From contig DVNA01000029.1 in assembly GCA_018714665.1 (NCBI GenBank), positions 1-10,339 of the forward strand: a stretch of DNA of 10,339 nt, written 5' to 3'. Below, piece after piece: positions 1 through 8,012 of the stretch. A model generated the notes under the pieces. The model worked only from the letters and a program-made list of their open reading frames with translations, did no database searches and had not been told where the DNA came from. The number at the start of each line of letters is the position of its first letter. Position 1 is the stretch's first letter. This DNA comes from Candidatus Gallibacteroides avistercoris (GTDB lineage: Bacteria; Bacteroidota; Bacteroidia; Bacteroidales; CHK158-818). The position numbers were made by a program, and so were the translations under genes.

Positions 1-229
1 AAAATCACTTTTTCAAAAAAAAACATCATTACACATATCCTTTAAAATCAACCTTACAAAAAATCCCAACTACATGATTATAAACCCGTACAACAGATTT
101 AACCAATCTCATAATCAGATACGCCTATCATAAAAGAAAAATAAATCTATCCGAATATCCTCTACACACATCCCCTTATCCATTAACAATTATTATCCCA
201 TAATTCTATAAGCCATTAGAAGAATAGCT

Positions 230-237
230 TATTTTTG
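230..237 (+). promoter_or_regulatory. Bacteroidota-type -7 promoter element of the lipoprotein gene
   Basis: TATTTTTG matches the Bacteroidota sigma-ABfr -7 consensus TAnnTTTG exactly. No good TTTG -33 element is present about 20 bp upstream. The inferred transcription start is near 241, giving a 5' leader of about 45 nt before the ATG at 286. In AT-rich DNA a single 6-position match is only moderate evidence. Confidence 0.5.
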
Positions 238-263
238 TTTATCATAAAAATTTGATAAACGAA
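234..263. repeat. Inverted repeat overlapping the predicted lipoprotein transcription start
   Basis: Perfect 8-bp arms GTTTATCA (237-244) and TGATAAAC (253-260) flank an 8-bp spacer. Allowing one T:G position, the arms extend to 11 bp (234-244 and 253-263). The repeat overlaps the end of the -7 box and the inferred start site, as an operator for a repressor would. Because the left arm starts upstream of the inferred start, it is more likely a protein-binding site on DNA than an RNA hairpin. No binding protein can be named. Confidence 0.4.
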
Positions 264-285
264 CCAACTAATTTAAAAAAGAAAA

Positions 286-1062
286 ATGATGAAAAACTGG
301 ATGACTTTGGCCGCAGCGACTTGTTTGCTGGCCTCGTGCCACACGGCCACACAAAAACAAAAAGATGAGTTAATCGGGAACTGGATTGAAGTAATGCCTG
401 TGAATTTACAATTTGTACAAGGGGTAACGCTGAATGCAGACGGAACGGCAGCGTCCATCGGAATGGCCACCCTGAAATATGAATCATGGGATCTGACAGA
501 AAACAAACTGATACTAAACGGAAAAAGTATCGGCAACGGACAAACCATCGATTTCTCAGACACATTGGATATCGTAACCCTGACACCCGACTCGTTGAAA
601 GTGGGCAAATACGGAGCCTATCGCAGGGATTATTACCGCGTAACAGAGATTCCCGCCGCACCAAAGAAAAACAGCCTGCTGGATTCCCTGCAAAAAACAG
701 ACGGTACAGGGGAGTTGCAGACCCGCATTTTTGAAGGGACACTACCTGCGGCATCGTGTCCGGGTATCGTGTATAACATAACCCTCTACAATTACGAGAA
801 TAGCGGAGACGGCGTTTTCAAAGCATCCCTTACCTACTTGGAAGCAGAAAACGGGCAGGACAAAACATATGAATTCAGCGGACGGCAATACACCCTGCGA
901 GGCCATGCCACCAACAAAGATGCCACTGTTTTCCAGTTTGTACCTTTCGACAAGAACCAAGAAACGATGAATTTCATTTTCGAGGAAAACAAACTCACAA
1001 TGCTTGACCGAGAAATGAAACCAATAGAATCAAAACTAAATTACACTTTATTGTTACAATAA
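286..1062 (+). CDS. Lipoprotein with lipocalin-like and NlpE-like domains
   Basis: A 258-residue predicted lipoprotein. Residues 1-18 form a type II signal peptide ending in the lipobox LLASC, with C18 as the lipidated cysteine. Residues 27-120 resemble the small lipocalin-like domains of Bacteroidota (LIGNWIE start, short beta strands, ADGTA turn). Residues 148-258 resemble the NlpE N-terminal beta-barrel: GTLPAASCPGI at 151-161, a YLE motif near 184, and the closing LTMLDREMKPIESKLNYTL. NlpE of E. coli is an outer-membrane lipoprotein sensing surface and copper stress through the Cpx system, and its domain carries a CxxC. Here that motif reads AASC, so only the second cysteine (C158) remains. 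The ATG at 286 is followed at once by a second ATG (289), and either could be used. The gene is monocistronic and converges on the efflux operon. Its own function is unknown; envelope-stress or ligand-binding roles are inference. Confidence 0.85.
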   Translation: MMKNWMTLAAATCLLASCHTATQKQKDELIGNWIEVMPVNLQFVQGVTLNADGTAASIGMATLKYESWDLTENKLILNGKSIGNGQTIDFSDTLDIVTLTPDSLKVGKYGAYRRDYYRVTEIPAAPKKNSLLDSLQKTDGTGELQTRIFEGTLPAASCPGIVYNITLYNYENSGDGVFKASLTYLEAENGQDKTYEFSGRQYTLRGHATNKDATVFQFVPFDKNQETMNFIFEENKLTMLDREMKPIESKLNYTLLLQ

Positions 1063-1083
1063 ATCTTACATATAAACCAACAT

Positions 1084-1120
1084 AAATTAGGGAGAAACGT
1101 AAAAACTTTCTCCCTAATTT
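1084..1120. terminator. Strong hairpin terminator between convergent genes, probably bidirectional
   Basis: Perfect 14-bp arms AAATTAGGGAGAAA (1084-1097) and TTTCTCCCTAATTT (1107-1120) enclose a 9-nt loop. A GC-rich centre is flanked by A/T ends, so the transcript ends its stem in U residues on both strands. It lies 22 bp after the lipoprotein stop codon, and 155 bp beyond the stop of the minus-strand lpxA-like gene. No long T-tract follows outside the stem. Confidence 0.8.
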
Positions 1121-1180
1121 GTATCAACAATATCAAATACAAAAACCGCAGCCACTTGTGTATAAGCCACAAAACACCAC

Positions 1181-1205
1181 AAAAAAAGAGCCATCCATTC
1201 AGGCC
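1181..1205 (-). terminator. Weak candidate terminator of the efflux-lpxA operon
   Basis: Read on the minus strand, GGCC (1205-1202) and GGCT (1192-1189) can pair as a 4-bp stem with one G:U around a 9-nt loop. One C then seven T residues (1187-1181) follow. The stem is short, so this is a low-confidence call. It lies about 70 bp after the lpxA-like stop codon. The stronger hairpin at 1084-1120 would stop any read-through. Confidence 0.3.
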
Positions 1206-1274
1206 TTCTTGAAGAGTAAAACCTAAAATAGATGACTCCCTAATAATTATAACGAGACGTCTCTTCTTTACAAA

Positions 1275-2057
1275 CTACAAATCACGATTTACCGCCATAA
1301 TTCCCCGCGTAGATTTTTCTATAAAATCCAACATATAGGAAATTTCCGGCGAAAGGGTGATCTCTTCCCGTATCCTTCTTATCGCGTTTTCCAAGCTGGT
1401 TCCACATTGATAAATCTGACGATAAGCCTTGGCGATATCATCGATAATGAATCTCGAAAAGCCGTGCTTACCCATTACAATCGCGTTTATCCCGTAATAC
1501 GATATGGGATTGTGAGCCGCTACAATAAATGGAGGTACGTCACGATTGGCTCGGCATCCTCCTTTTATCAACACCCACTTTCCGACACGACATCCTTGAT
1601 GCAGAATCACGTTACTACTTAAAATGGCACACTCTTCAATCACACATTCCCCTGCCACTTTGGTGCCCGTACCAATTACACATTGATTACTCACCTTGGT
1701 ATCGTGCGAGATATGAACTCCTTCCATCAAGAAACAGTCGTTACCGATTTCGGTACACCCCTCTTTTGTCGTAGCACGATTAATAATTACCTTTTCGCGA
1801 ATAGTATTATTGTTACCAATTTTCAGAATTGTATCCTCCCCGGTAAATTTGAAATCTTGCGGAATGGCTCCCACAATGGCTCCTTGAAAAATCTTGTTCC
1901 CGGAGCCCATCCGGGTACCGCTCAATACACTGGCATACGGCATAATGGTACAACCATCTCCGATCTCTACATTTCCATCGACATACGCAAACGGCATGAT
2001 AGTTACATCGTTACCGATTTTTGCACTCGGATCTACATAGGCTAATGGACTAATCAT
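1275..2057 (-). CDS. lpxA: LpxA-type acyl-ACP:UDP-N-acetylglucosamine O-acyltransferase, divergent copy in an efflux operon
   Basis: A 260-residue left-handed beta-helix acyltransferase; LpxA proteins are usually about 255-265 residues. LpxA moves a hydroxyacyl chain from acyl-ACP to the 3-OH of UDP-GlcNAc in the cytoplasm, the first step of lipid A synthesis. Hexapeptide repeats (IGNDVT, IGDGCT) fill residues 1-175, and the C-terminal helices hold the family's SPEISYMLDFIEKSTRGIM signature. H118 aligns with the catalytic histidine (E. coli H125), with H115 nearby; Q67-D68-F69-K70 match the substrate-binding QDLK. Differences: HQFC is HQGC at 153-156, RGT is RAT at 94-96, and the RRGF pair is KHGF at 197-200. 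G167 falls at the chain-length ruler position in an ungapped alignment. It starts 23 bp after the outer-membrane factor gene, with a strong AGGAGG (2067-2062) four bases before the ATG. The housekeeping Bacteroidota lpxA normally sits with lpxD and lpxC/fabZ, which are absent here, so this is probably a second paralogue. Family certain; exact substrate uncertain. Confidence 0.88.
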   Translation of the reverse strand: MISPLAYVDPSAKIGNDVTIMPFAYVDGNVEIGDGCTIMPYASVLSGTRMGSGNKIFQGAIVGAIPQDFKFTGEDTILKIGNNNTIREKVIINRATTKEGCTEIGNDCFLMEGVHISHDTKVSNQCVIGTGTKVAGECVIEECAILSSNVILHQGCRVGKWVLIKGGCRANRDVPPFIVAAHNPISYYGINAIVMGKHGFSRFIIDDIAKAYRQIYQCGTSLENAIRRIREEITLSPEISYMLDFIEKSTRGIMAVNRDL

Positions 2058-2080
2058 AATACCTCCTTTTTAAGGTTAAA

Positions 2081-3463
2081 CTAACGACCTCCTCCTAACG
2101 CATGATACAGGTTGATAACCGACTGCATCCGCTGGAAATTATCGGAAACTTCCGACAGTTGAGCACTCAACAACGACTGCTGTGCGGTCAATACTTCCAG
2201 ATACGTGTGAGAAGAGTCTAAAAATAGTAAATCTTGCGTATATTTCACAGATTTTTCAAGAGATTTTATCTGTTCTTTTCGTTGAGCCAGTTTTTCTTCG
2301 GCCGTCTGATACTGTACCAAGGCATTACTTACTTCACTTCCGGCATTCAAGATACTTTGTTGAAAAGCTATCAAAGCCTCTTCCTGTTGTGCCTTTGCAA
2401 TCTTCAACTGAGCGATATTGGCACCTCTGCCAAAGATCGGCTGAGTGAGGGAAGCAACAGCCGAAGCAAGGATTTTACCAGGATTTACAATAACGCTTCC
2501 GGCAGAGTTGGTCCATCCTGCCGATCCGCTTATGACCAGATTCGGATAAAAGGCAGACCGAGCGATATTGGTATTGTAATAGGCTCCGGCCAACGCCATT
2601 TCCGCAGAACGCACATCCGGACGATTCGACAGCATCTGAACCGGGATACCGGTATTCATTTCTGCCGGGAACTGCTGTTCTTCTATCGTACTACGGGCAA
2701 TCATCTGAGGTGCTTGTCCCAGCAATACAGAAAGGGCATTTTCGGTAGAGCTGATTTGCTGACGCAAATCGGCCAACGATGCGACAATGGAGTAGTAGTT
2801 GGCTTCGCTCTGTACCACAGCGGCTTCATTGACACTTCCAGCCACTTTCAGATCTTTCATCATTTGCACGTTCTGCTTCCAGCTTTCAGCAGTTTGTTCA
2901 CTGATTTGCAACTGACGGTCCAACATCAACAAGGTATAGTAATAATTAGCCACAGTAGATATTACTTGTGTACGAACAGCCTGTTTATAGGCTTCGCTCT
3001 GCATCAACGCCGTTTTGGCCGCCCGTTTGGAGTTAAGCAAACGACCAAACAAATCAATCTCCCAGCTGGCCACCACGGGCAACTGGTACGTCCATTGTGC
3101 GGCAGACTTGTCAAAACTGCTCACCGTCCCCTGCGGAGAGAGAGACAACGAAGGCAAGAAAGACAAGCGGGATGTCATCAAACGAGCTTCTGCCTGACTG
3201 ACCTGCAACGCAGCGGTTTTCAAATCTGAATTGTTTTCCAACCCTTGCCGGATCAACTGTTGCAGTTGCGGATCTGTAAAGACCTGTTCCCACGGCAGAT
3301 TCCCCATATTCGTGGTATCCGATACGGCCAACGTATCCGTTGCCGATACCGGATCCCGATACACCCCTGCGGTATTTACATCGGGGCGTTTATACGGCTT
3401 ATAAATATGACAGCTACTTACTACGACTGCCAACAATACGATATATAGAATGTTCTTTTTCAT
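2081..3463 (-). CDS. Outer-membrane factor lipoprotein of an RND efflux system (NodT/OprM type)
   Basis: A 460-residue TolC-like channel protein carrying substrate from the periplasm across the outer membrane as a trimer with the RND pump. Residues 1-18 form a lipoprotein signal with lipobox VSSC (C18), typical of the NodT/OprM class. Two outer-membrane efflux repeats follow. The first opens with LPWEQVFTDPQLQQLIRQGL and the long helices of the periplasmic tunnel; the second covers the C-terminal half. The protein ends in the characteristic INLYHALGGGR. The ATG at 3463 is chosen because AAAGGA (3476-3471) lies seven bases before it. An in-frame TTG at 3490 and an ATG at 3469 are possible but badly placed relative to that site. 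The gene starts 37 bp after the pump gene and is followed 23 bp later by the lpxA-like gene, so it is cotranscribed. Confidence 0.93.
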   Translation of the reverse strand: MKKNILYIVLLAVVVSSCHIYKPYKRPDVNTAGVYRDPVSATDTLAVSDTTNMGNLPWEQVFTDPQLQQLIRQGLENNSDLKTAALQVSQAEARLMTSRLSFLPSLSLSPQGTVSSFDKSAAQWTYQLPVVASWEIDLFGRLLNSKRAAKTALMQSEAYKQAVRTQVISTVANYYYTLLMLDRQLQISEQTAESWKQNVQMMKDLKVAGSVNEAAVVQSEANYYSIVASLADLRQQISSTENALSVLLGQAPQMIARSTIEEQQFPAEMNTGIPVQMLSNRPDVRSAEMALAGAYYNTNIARSAFYPNLVISGSAGWTNSAGSVIVNPGKILASAVASLTQPIFGRGANIAQLKIAKAQQEEALIAFQQSILNAGSEVSNALVQYQTAEEKLAQRKEQIKSLEKSVKYTQDLLFLDSSHTYLEVLTAQQSLLSAQLSEVSDNFQRMQSVINLYHALGGGR

Positions 3464-3500
3464 GTTCATTTCCTTTATAATATTTTTCAAGCCGTTACGG

Positions 3501-6500
3501 TTAATTAGAGTACTGTTCTATTTCGGCTTCCAGCTCGCTGTTGTCCAAATCTTTCCATTCAATAGGTTTGAAGCGTTCTTGCAGGTGTTCAAACACAACG
3601 AACAGTGCAGGGACAACAAATATCTGACAGATCATACCGATCAACATACCGCCGACAGCTCCGGTACCCAACGTACTGTTACCGTTTGCACCTACGCCGG
3701 AAGCAAACATCAACGGAAGCAAACCGACAATCAAAGCCAATGAAGTCATCAAAATAGGACGCAACCGGACTGCGGCACCGTCGATGGCGGCACTTACAAT
3801 CGACATACCCATTTTTCGTCTATCCAGAGCAAACTCGGTAATCAAAATGGCATTCTTGGCCAACAAACCTACCAACATAATCAACGATATTTGCATATAG
3901 ATGTTGTTTTCTACTCCCAGGAATTGCGCGAAAATAAAGCTACCACACAACCCGAACGGAATAGAGAAGATTACCACCAACGGCAATATGTAGCTTTCGT
4001 ACTGGGCACTCAACAGCAAATAGACAAAGACTAAACACAAGACGAATATAATGGCTGTGGTATTGGTCCCGGTAGATTGTTCTTCACGGGTCATGCCCGA
4101 GAATTCAAAGTCATACCCGGTAGGCAGTGTTTCGGCAGCTACCTCCTGAATAGCCTTGATAGCCTGTCCTGAACTGTATCCATCGGCCGGTGATCCATTC
4201 ACAGAGATCGCTGTAAACATATTGAATCGCTTGATGTTATCGGGACCGTACACTTTATGCAGAGACATAAACTGGGTTATCGGAGCCATCTCGTTTCCGT
4301 TGCGGATTTTGATGTTATTCAACGTTTCCGGATTGAGACGGTAATCAATATCGCCTTGAATCATCACCCGATACAATTTACCAAATCGGTTAAAGTTGGA
4401 TGCATACAATCCACCATAATATCCTTGTAATGTCGTCAAAATATCATTGGGACTGATTCCGGCCTGTTTACATTTGGCAGCATCTATGTCCACCATGTAT
4501 TGCGGGAAGGTCGGGTTAAACGAAGTCTGTGCCGAAGCAATTTCGGGACGTTCGCGCAATTTGGCCAGGAACGTATTGGCAACGCCGAAGAACGTATTCA
4601 AATCTCCACCTGTCTTGTCTTGCAGATTCAACTCGAAACCGTTCGTTATACTGTAACCGGGGATCATCGGTGGTGCAAACAGCAGCACTCTGGCATCTTT
4701 AACAGCTCCTTGTGTCAACATATACAAAGAACCTATCACCGAATTCACATCCTGTCCTTCTCCTCGTTCTTCCCAATCTTTCAATTTACAGATAAAGGTT
4801 CCGTAGCAACTTCCCTGGCCGGCAATAAAGCTATACCCGACAATCATGGTCCGCGATTTTAAAGCCGGATTCAAGGCGATAAGGCTATCTATCGTCTTCA
4901 TAGTAGCGGTAGTCTGTTCCATGGAGGTAGCCGGCGGCATATCGACTACGGCAAAAAATGTTCCTGTATCTTCGTTCGGAACCATCCCCGAGGGGGTAAT
5001 ATTCATCAAAAATACCAACAAAAATACAGATATTACGACGGAAGCAAAGGCAATCCATTTCTTATGGATAACGAACAAAACCCCTCTCTTATACTTTTTC
5101 AATACAGCATCATAAGCAGTATTGAAAGAGGTATGGAAACGTGCTACAAACGAAACTTTTTTACTTTTACCCTCTTCTGAATGAGGTTTCAAGAATATGG
5201 CACACAACGCCGGACTCAACGTCAAGGCATTCAATGCCGACAGACCGATAGCAATGGCCATGGTCAAACCGAACTGACGATAGAACGTCCCGGATGTTCC
5301 CGACATGAAACTAACGGGGATAAACACGGACATCATCACCAACGTAATAGATACGATGGCGCCACCGATTTCGCTCATGGCATCGATAGATGCCTTACGC
5401 GCCGATTTATACCCTACGTCCAGCTTGGCATGGACCGCCTCGACGACGACGATCGCATCATCGACCACAATGGCAATGGCCAATACAAGGGCACAAAGGG
5501 TTAACAGGTTTACGCTGAATCCAATAATATACAAGAAGAAGAATGTTCCAATCAAGGCTACCGGAATAGCAATAGCCGGGATAATGGTAGAACGTAAGTC
5601 CTGCAAAAATACATATACTACGATAAATACCAGAATAAAGGCTTCTATCAATGTCTTGATTACTTCTGAGATAGATGCAAACAAGAAGTCATTGGAGTTC
5701 AATACTACGGCAATCTTTACACCCGGTGGTAGGTCTTTTTCAGCTTCTTTCAACAACTCTTCAATATCTTCAATAATTTCCGTAGCGTTCGATCCCGCCG
5801 TCTGGAAAATCATGGAGGTTACACCAGGATGTCCGTCAACCAAGTTGTCATATCCGTACGACAACCGGCCCAATTCTATTCGGGCAATATCTTTTAATCG
5901 CAAAACCTCTCCCTCTGGAGTAGCCCGTATAACAATGTCTTCAAACTCTTCTACAGTTTCCAAACGCCCCTTGTACCTCATTACATACTGGAACGATTGG
6001 TCTCCCATCTCCCCGAACTGTCCAGGTGCAGCTTCAATATTTTGTTCAGCCAAAGCCGCGGAAACATCCGAAGGCATCAAATTGTATTGTGCCATGATAT
6101 CAGGTTTAAGCCAAATACGCATGGAATAGTTGGCTCCCATCACCATAGCATCTCCTACCCCAGGAACACGCTGTACTTCGGGAATCAAGTTGATTTTAGC
6201 ATAATTTTCGAGAAATCCCACATCGTATTTATCGTCCGAGCTGTACAAGGAAAAGCCCATCAACATACTGGTCTGACGCTTCTGGGTGATTACCCCTACT
6301 TTCGTAACTTCTGCCGGTAACAAACCGGTAGCTTTCGATACCCGGTTTTGTACATTAACGGCAGCCATGTCCGGATCGGTCCCTTGTTTAAAATAGACCT
6401 GAATACTAGCTTCTCCGGTATTGGTCGCCGTAGATGTCATGTACATCATGTTTTCCACACCGTTGATCTCTTCTTCCAAAGGAGCTATGACACTATTCAA

Positions 6501-6674
6501 AACTGTCTGGGCATTGGCTCCCGTATATGAAGTACTTACCGAAACAGTAGGAGGAGCAATATCGGGATATTGCGTTACTGGTAGTGATACGAGGCCCAAT
6601 ATCCCCAAAATAACAATTACGATGGAGATAACCGTTGAAAGTACGGGCCTGTTTATAAATTTATCTAACTTCAT
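3501..6674 (-). CDS. RND efflux pump inner-membrane subunit, HAE1 family (AcrB/MexB type)
   Basis: A complete 1057-residue proton-driven exporter, close to the 1030-1060 usual for AcrB and MexB. It forms a trimer in the inner membrane and exports hydrophobic drugs, detergents or lipids. The N-terminus has the family signature FINRPVLSTVISIVIVILG with the first membrane helix, followed by periplasmic PN1/PN2 pore and docking regions (LPVTQYPDIAPP, residues 31-42). D405-D406 in VVDDAIVVVE on helix 4 and K940-N941 in LLAKNAILITEFA on helix 10 are the proton-relay residues; all are present, so the pump should be active. The GTFYRQFGLTMAIAIGLS segment is also typical. It starts 37 bp after the fusion-protein gene and ends 37 bp before the outer-membrane factor. 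No Shine-Dalgarno is evident, which is common in Bacteroidota. Substrate range cannot be read from the sequence. Confidence 0.96.
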   Translation of the reverse strand: MKLDKFINRPVLSTVISIVIVILGILGLVSLPVTQYPDIAPPTVSVSTSYTGANAQTVLNSVIAPLEEEINGVENMMYMTSTATNTGEASIQVYFKQGTDPDMAAVNVQNRVSKATGLLPAEVTKVGVITQKRQTSMLMGFSLYSSDDKYDVGFLENYAKINLIPEVQRVPGVGDAMVMGANYSMRIWLKPDIMAQYNLMPSDVSAALAEQNIEAAPGQFGEMGDQSFQYVMRYKGRLETVEEFEDIVIRATPEGEVLRLKDIARIELGRLSYGYDNLVDGHPGVTSMIFQTAGSNATEIIEDIEELLKEAEKDLPPGVKIAVVLNSNDFLFASISEVIKTLIEAFILVFIVVYVFLQDLRSTIIPAIAIPVALIGTFFFLYIIGFSVNLLTLCALVLAIAIVVDDAIVVVEAVHAKLDVGYKSARKASIDAMSEIGGAIVSITLVMMSVFIPVSFMSGTSGTFYRQFGLTMAIAIGLSALNALTLSPALCAIFLKPHSEEGKSKKVSFVARFHTSFNTAYDAVLKKYKRGVLFVIHKKWIAFASVVISVFLLVFLMNITPSGMVPNEDTGTFFAVVDMPPATSMEQTTATMKTIDSLIALNPALKSRTMIVGYSFIAGQGSCYGTFICKLKDWEERGEGQDVNSVIGSLYMLTQGAVKDARVLLFAPPMIPGYSITNGFELNLQDKTGGDLNTFFGVANTFLAKLRERPEIASAQTSFNPTFPQYMVDIDAAKCKQAGISPNDILTTLQGYYGGLYASNFNRFGKLYRVMIQGDIDYRLNPETLNNIKIRNGNEMAPITQFMSLHKVYGPDNIKRFNMFTAISVNGSPADGYSSGQAIKAIQEVAAETLPTGYDFEFSGMTREEQSTGTNTTAIIFVLCLVFVYLLLSAQYESYILPLVVIFSIPFGLCGSFIFAQFLGVENNIYMQISLIMLVGLLAKNAILITEFALDRRKMGMSIVSAAIDGAAVRLRPILMTSLALIVGLLPLMFASGVGANGNSTLGTGAVGGMLIGMICQIFVVPALFVVFEHLQERFKPIEWKDLDNSELEAEIEQYSN

Positions 6675-6711
6675 AATGTTACGTTTTTATACAAAATCCT
6701 TTTTTGAACAT

Positions 6712-7890
6712 TTATTGTTTTGCGGCTTCCGTTGCAACGGTATCAACCGATTCTGTTGAAGCAACGGGTTTTATCTTCATCCCATCCCGTACAGAGATAC
6801 CTACTCCTTCTACAACAATACGTTCAAACGGTTTCAATCCTTCCGATACAATATAGGTTTTCCCATCATTCTCAGGCAAAATCTGAATTTCCCGGATATT
6901 GACAACAGAACTGTCGTTTACCACAAATACAAACTTCTTATCCTGCATTTCGGTGGTTGCCTTTTGAGGAATAACAATAATTGAATCGGATTTTACCGGA
7001 ACCAAAATACTTCCGGTAGATCCGCTACGTAAAATACGTTGCGGATTGGGGAAAGTTGCTCGCATTCGAGCAGCACCCGTAGCCAAACCAATCACACCGC
7101 TTACTGTTTCAATCTTTCCTTTTTCGGGATAAATGGTTCCATCGGCCAGTTTCAAAGAAACTTCGGGTTGATTATCCAGTATGTTCGCCATCTTTCCGTC
7201 ACTCTGACGCGTCAATTCCAACATTTGTTTTTCGTTCATCGAAAAATAGACATACATCTCAGAAACATCGGATACGGTTGTCAACGGTGTTGTCATTGAA
7301 GAGCTAACCAAACTTCCTTCACGAAAAGGAATATCTCCTACGACTCCATCAGAAGGGCTGGTTACCGTAGTATATGACAAATTTTTACGTGCATTTACCA
7401 ATTCTGCTTTTGCTTGTGCCAATTGAGCTTGTTGAGTAGCAAGGGCATTTTCGGCCAATTGCAAATCGAAATCGCCAATAATCTTTTTCTGATGCAACTC
7501 TTTCTTGTTTTCATACGTCAGACTGGCATTATCCACAGCTGTCTTAGCCACATTTACAGTAGCTTCTGCCACATTTACAGCAGCTTGATACTGTACTTGG
7601 TCTATAATAAACATAGGTTGTCCTTTTTTAACGACAGATCCCTCATCCACCAAAAGTTTGGTAATAAACCCAGCAACCTGAGGACGGATCTCAATATCCT
7701 GACGGCCTCTAATCGTAGCCGGATATGTTTTGTCCAATACTCTATCTACCGGTTGTAATGTTAAAACGGCATATTCTTTTACGGCATTCTGCATGGACTG
7801 GTTCTTTTCGCCACAAGCAAAAAGAATCAAACACAATGAAAGTAAGGTTATTCGCTCAAATGGAATAATCATAGATTTTTTCATTTTCAT
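6712..7890 (-). CDS. RND efflux periplasmic adaptor (membrane fusion) lipoprotein, AcrA/MexA type
   Basis: A 392-residue periplasmic adaptor joining the RND pump to the outer-membrane channel. The signal peptide ends in lipobox LFAC (C26), so the mature protein should be lipid-anchored. The lipoyl-like half-motif spans about 55-100 (RPQVAGFITKLLVDEGSVVKKG). A coiled-coil hairpin rich in Ala, Gln and Glu covers about 100-170, and the second lipoyl half follows (SYTTVTSPSDGVVGDIPFREG). The beta-barrel lies near 205-300 (RMRATFPNPQRILRSGSTG) and the membrane-proximal domain near 300-375. The ATG at 7890 is used; a second in-frame ATG at 7884 is equally possible. It is the first gene of the efflux operon, 213 bp after the Crp/Fnr-type regulator, whose probable binding sites lie in that gap. 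Confidence 0.95.
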   Translation of the reverse strand: MKMKKSMIIPFERITLLSLCLILFACGEKNQSMQNAVKEYAVLTLQPVDRVLDKTYPATIRGRQDIEIRPQVAGFITKLLVDEGSVVKKGQPMFIIDQVQYQAAVNVAEATVNVAKTAVDNASLTYENKKELHQKKIIGDFDLQLAENALATQQAQLAQAKAELVNARKNLSYTTVTSPSDGVVGDIPFREGSLVSSSMTTPLTTVSDVSEMYVYFSMNEKQMLELTRQSDGKMANILDNQPEVSLKLADGTIYPEKGKIETVSGVIGLATGAARMRATFPNPQRILRSGSTGSILVPVKSDSIIVIPQKATTEMQDKKFVFVVNDSSVVNIREIQILPENDGKTYIVSEGLKPFERIVVEGVGISVRDGMKIKPVASTESVDTVATEAAKQ

Positions 7891-7938
7891 ATTCTACCAA
7901 TTTATATAACTCTTTTTCAAATTAGATGCGAACCTTGT

Positions 7939-7952
7939 ATGATTTCAATCAA
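7939..7952. promoter_or_regulatory. FNR-like box in the predicted efflux operon leader
   Basis: Read on the minus strand the site is TTGAT-TGAA-ATCAT, matching nine of ten defined positions of the FNR-type consensus TTGAT-N4-ATCAA. With a start site near 7978 its centre falls at about +33, where a bound Crp/Fnr protein would more likely repress. Its centre is 74 bp from that of the 8013-8026 palindrome, about seven helical turns. No protein is proven to bind it; the adjacent Crp/Fnr regulator is the obvious candidate. Confidence 0.35.
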
Positions 7953-7981
7953 AAGATCTCTTATTATTACTGAATCCGGGG

Positions 7982-7989
7982 CAAAATTA
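7982..7989 (-). promoter_or_regulatory. -7 promoter element of the efflux operon
   Basis: On the minus strand the sequence is TAATTTTG, an exact match to TAnnTTTG. The inferred transcription start is near 7978, leaving an 88-nt leader before the fusion-protein ATG. No TTTG element lies at the usual -33 distance. The perfect palindrome at 8013-8026 sits just upstream of where it would be, which suits an activator-dependent promoter. Confidence 0.5.
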
Positions 7990-8012
7990 ATCAGTTTATC
8001 ACGAACGGAAAT

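Larger units (their letters stand above)
1..285. other. AT-rich non-coding region upstream of the lipoprotein gene
   Basis: No convincing coding region is visible on either strand. The stretch is very AT-rich, with A-runs near 12-23. Its right end carries the promoter and inverted repeat of the lipoprotein gene, annotated separately. On the minus strand a doubled ATG at 29-24 is preceded by AAAGGAT. It could open a gene running off the left edge, but only about nine codons are inside the window, so it is not called. Confidence 0.6.

Noticed and set aside
1..29. Possible start of a minus-strand gene running off the left edge (ATGATG at 29-24, AAAGGAT upstream)
   Set aside because: Only about nine codons are visible and they are mostly Phe from an A-run, so there is no evidence of coding.
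2234..3229. Long + strand open frame (331 codons) opposite the outer-membrane factor
   Set aside because: It is antisense to a full-length gene of a known family, with no domain signal or proper start context.
3464..3490. N-terminal extension of the outer-membrane factor to a TTG at 3490
   Set aside because: The ribosome-binding site AAAGGA lies inside this extension and is correctly spaced for the ATG at 3463. The lipoprotein signal also begins there.
5305..6129. Long open frame (274 codons) on the + strand inside the RND pump gene
   Set aside because: It is antisense to a complete, motif-perfect pump gene, and its translation shows no recognisable domain. It is a shadow of codon usage.
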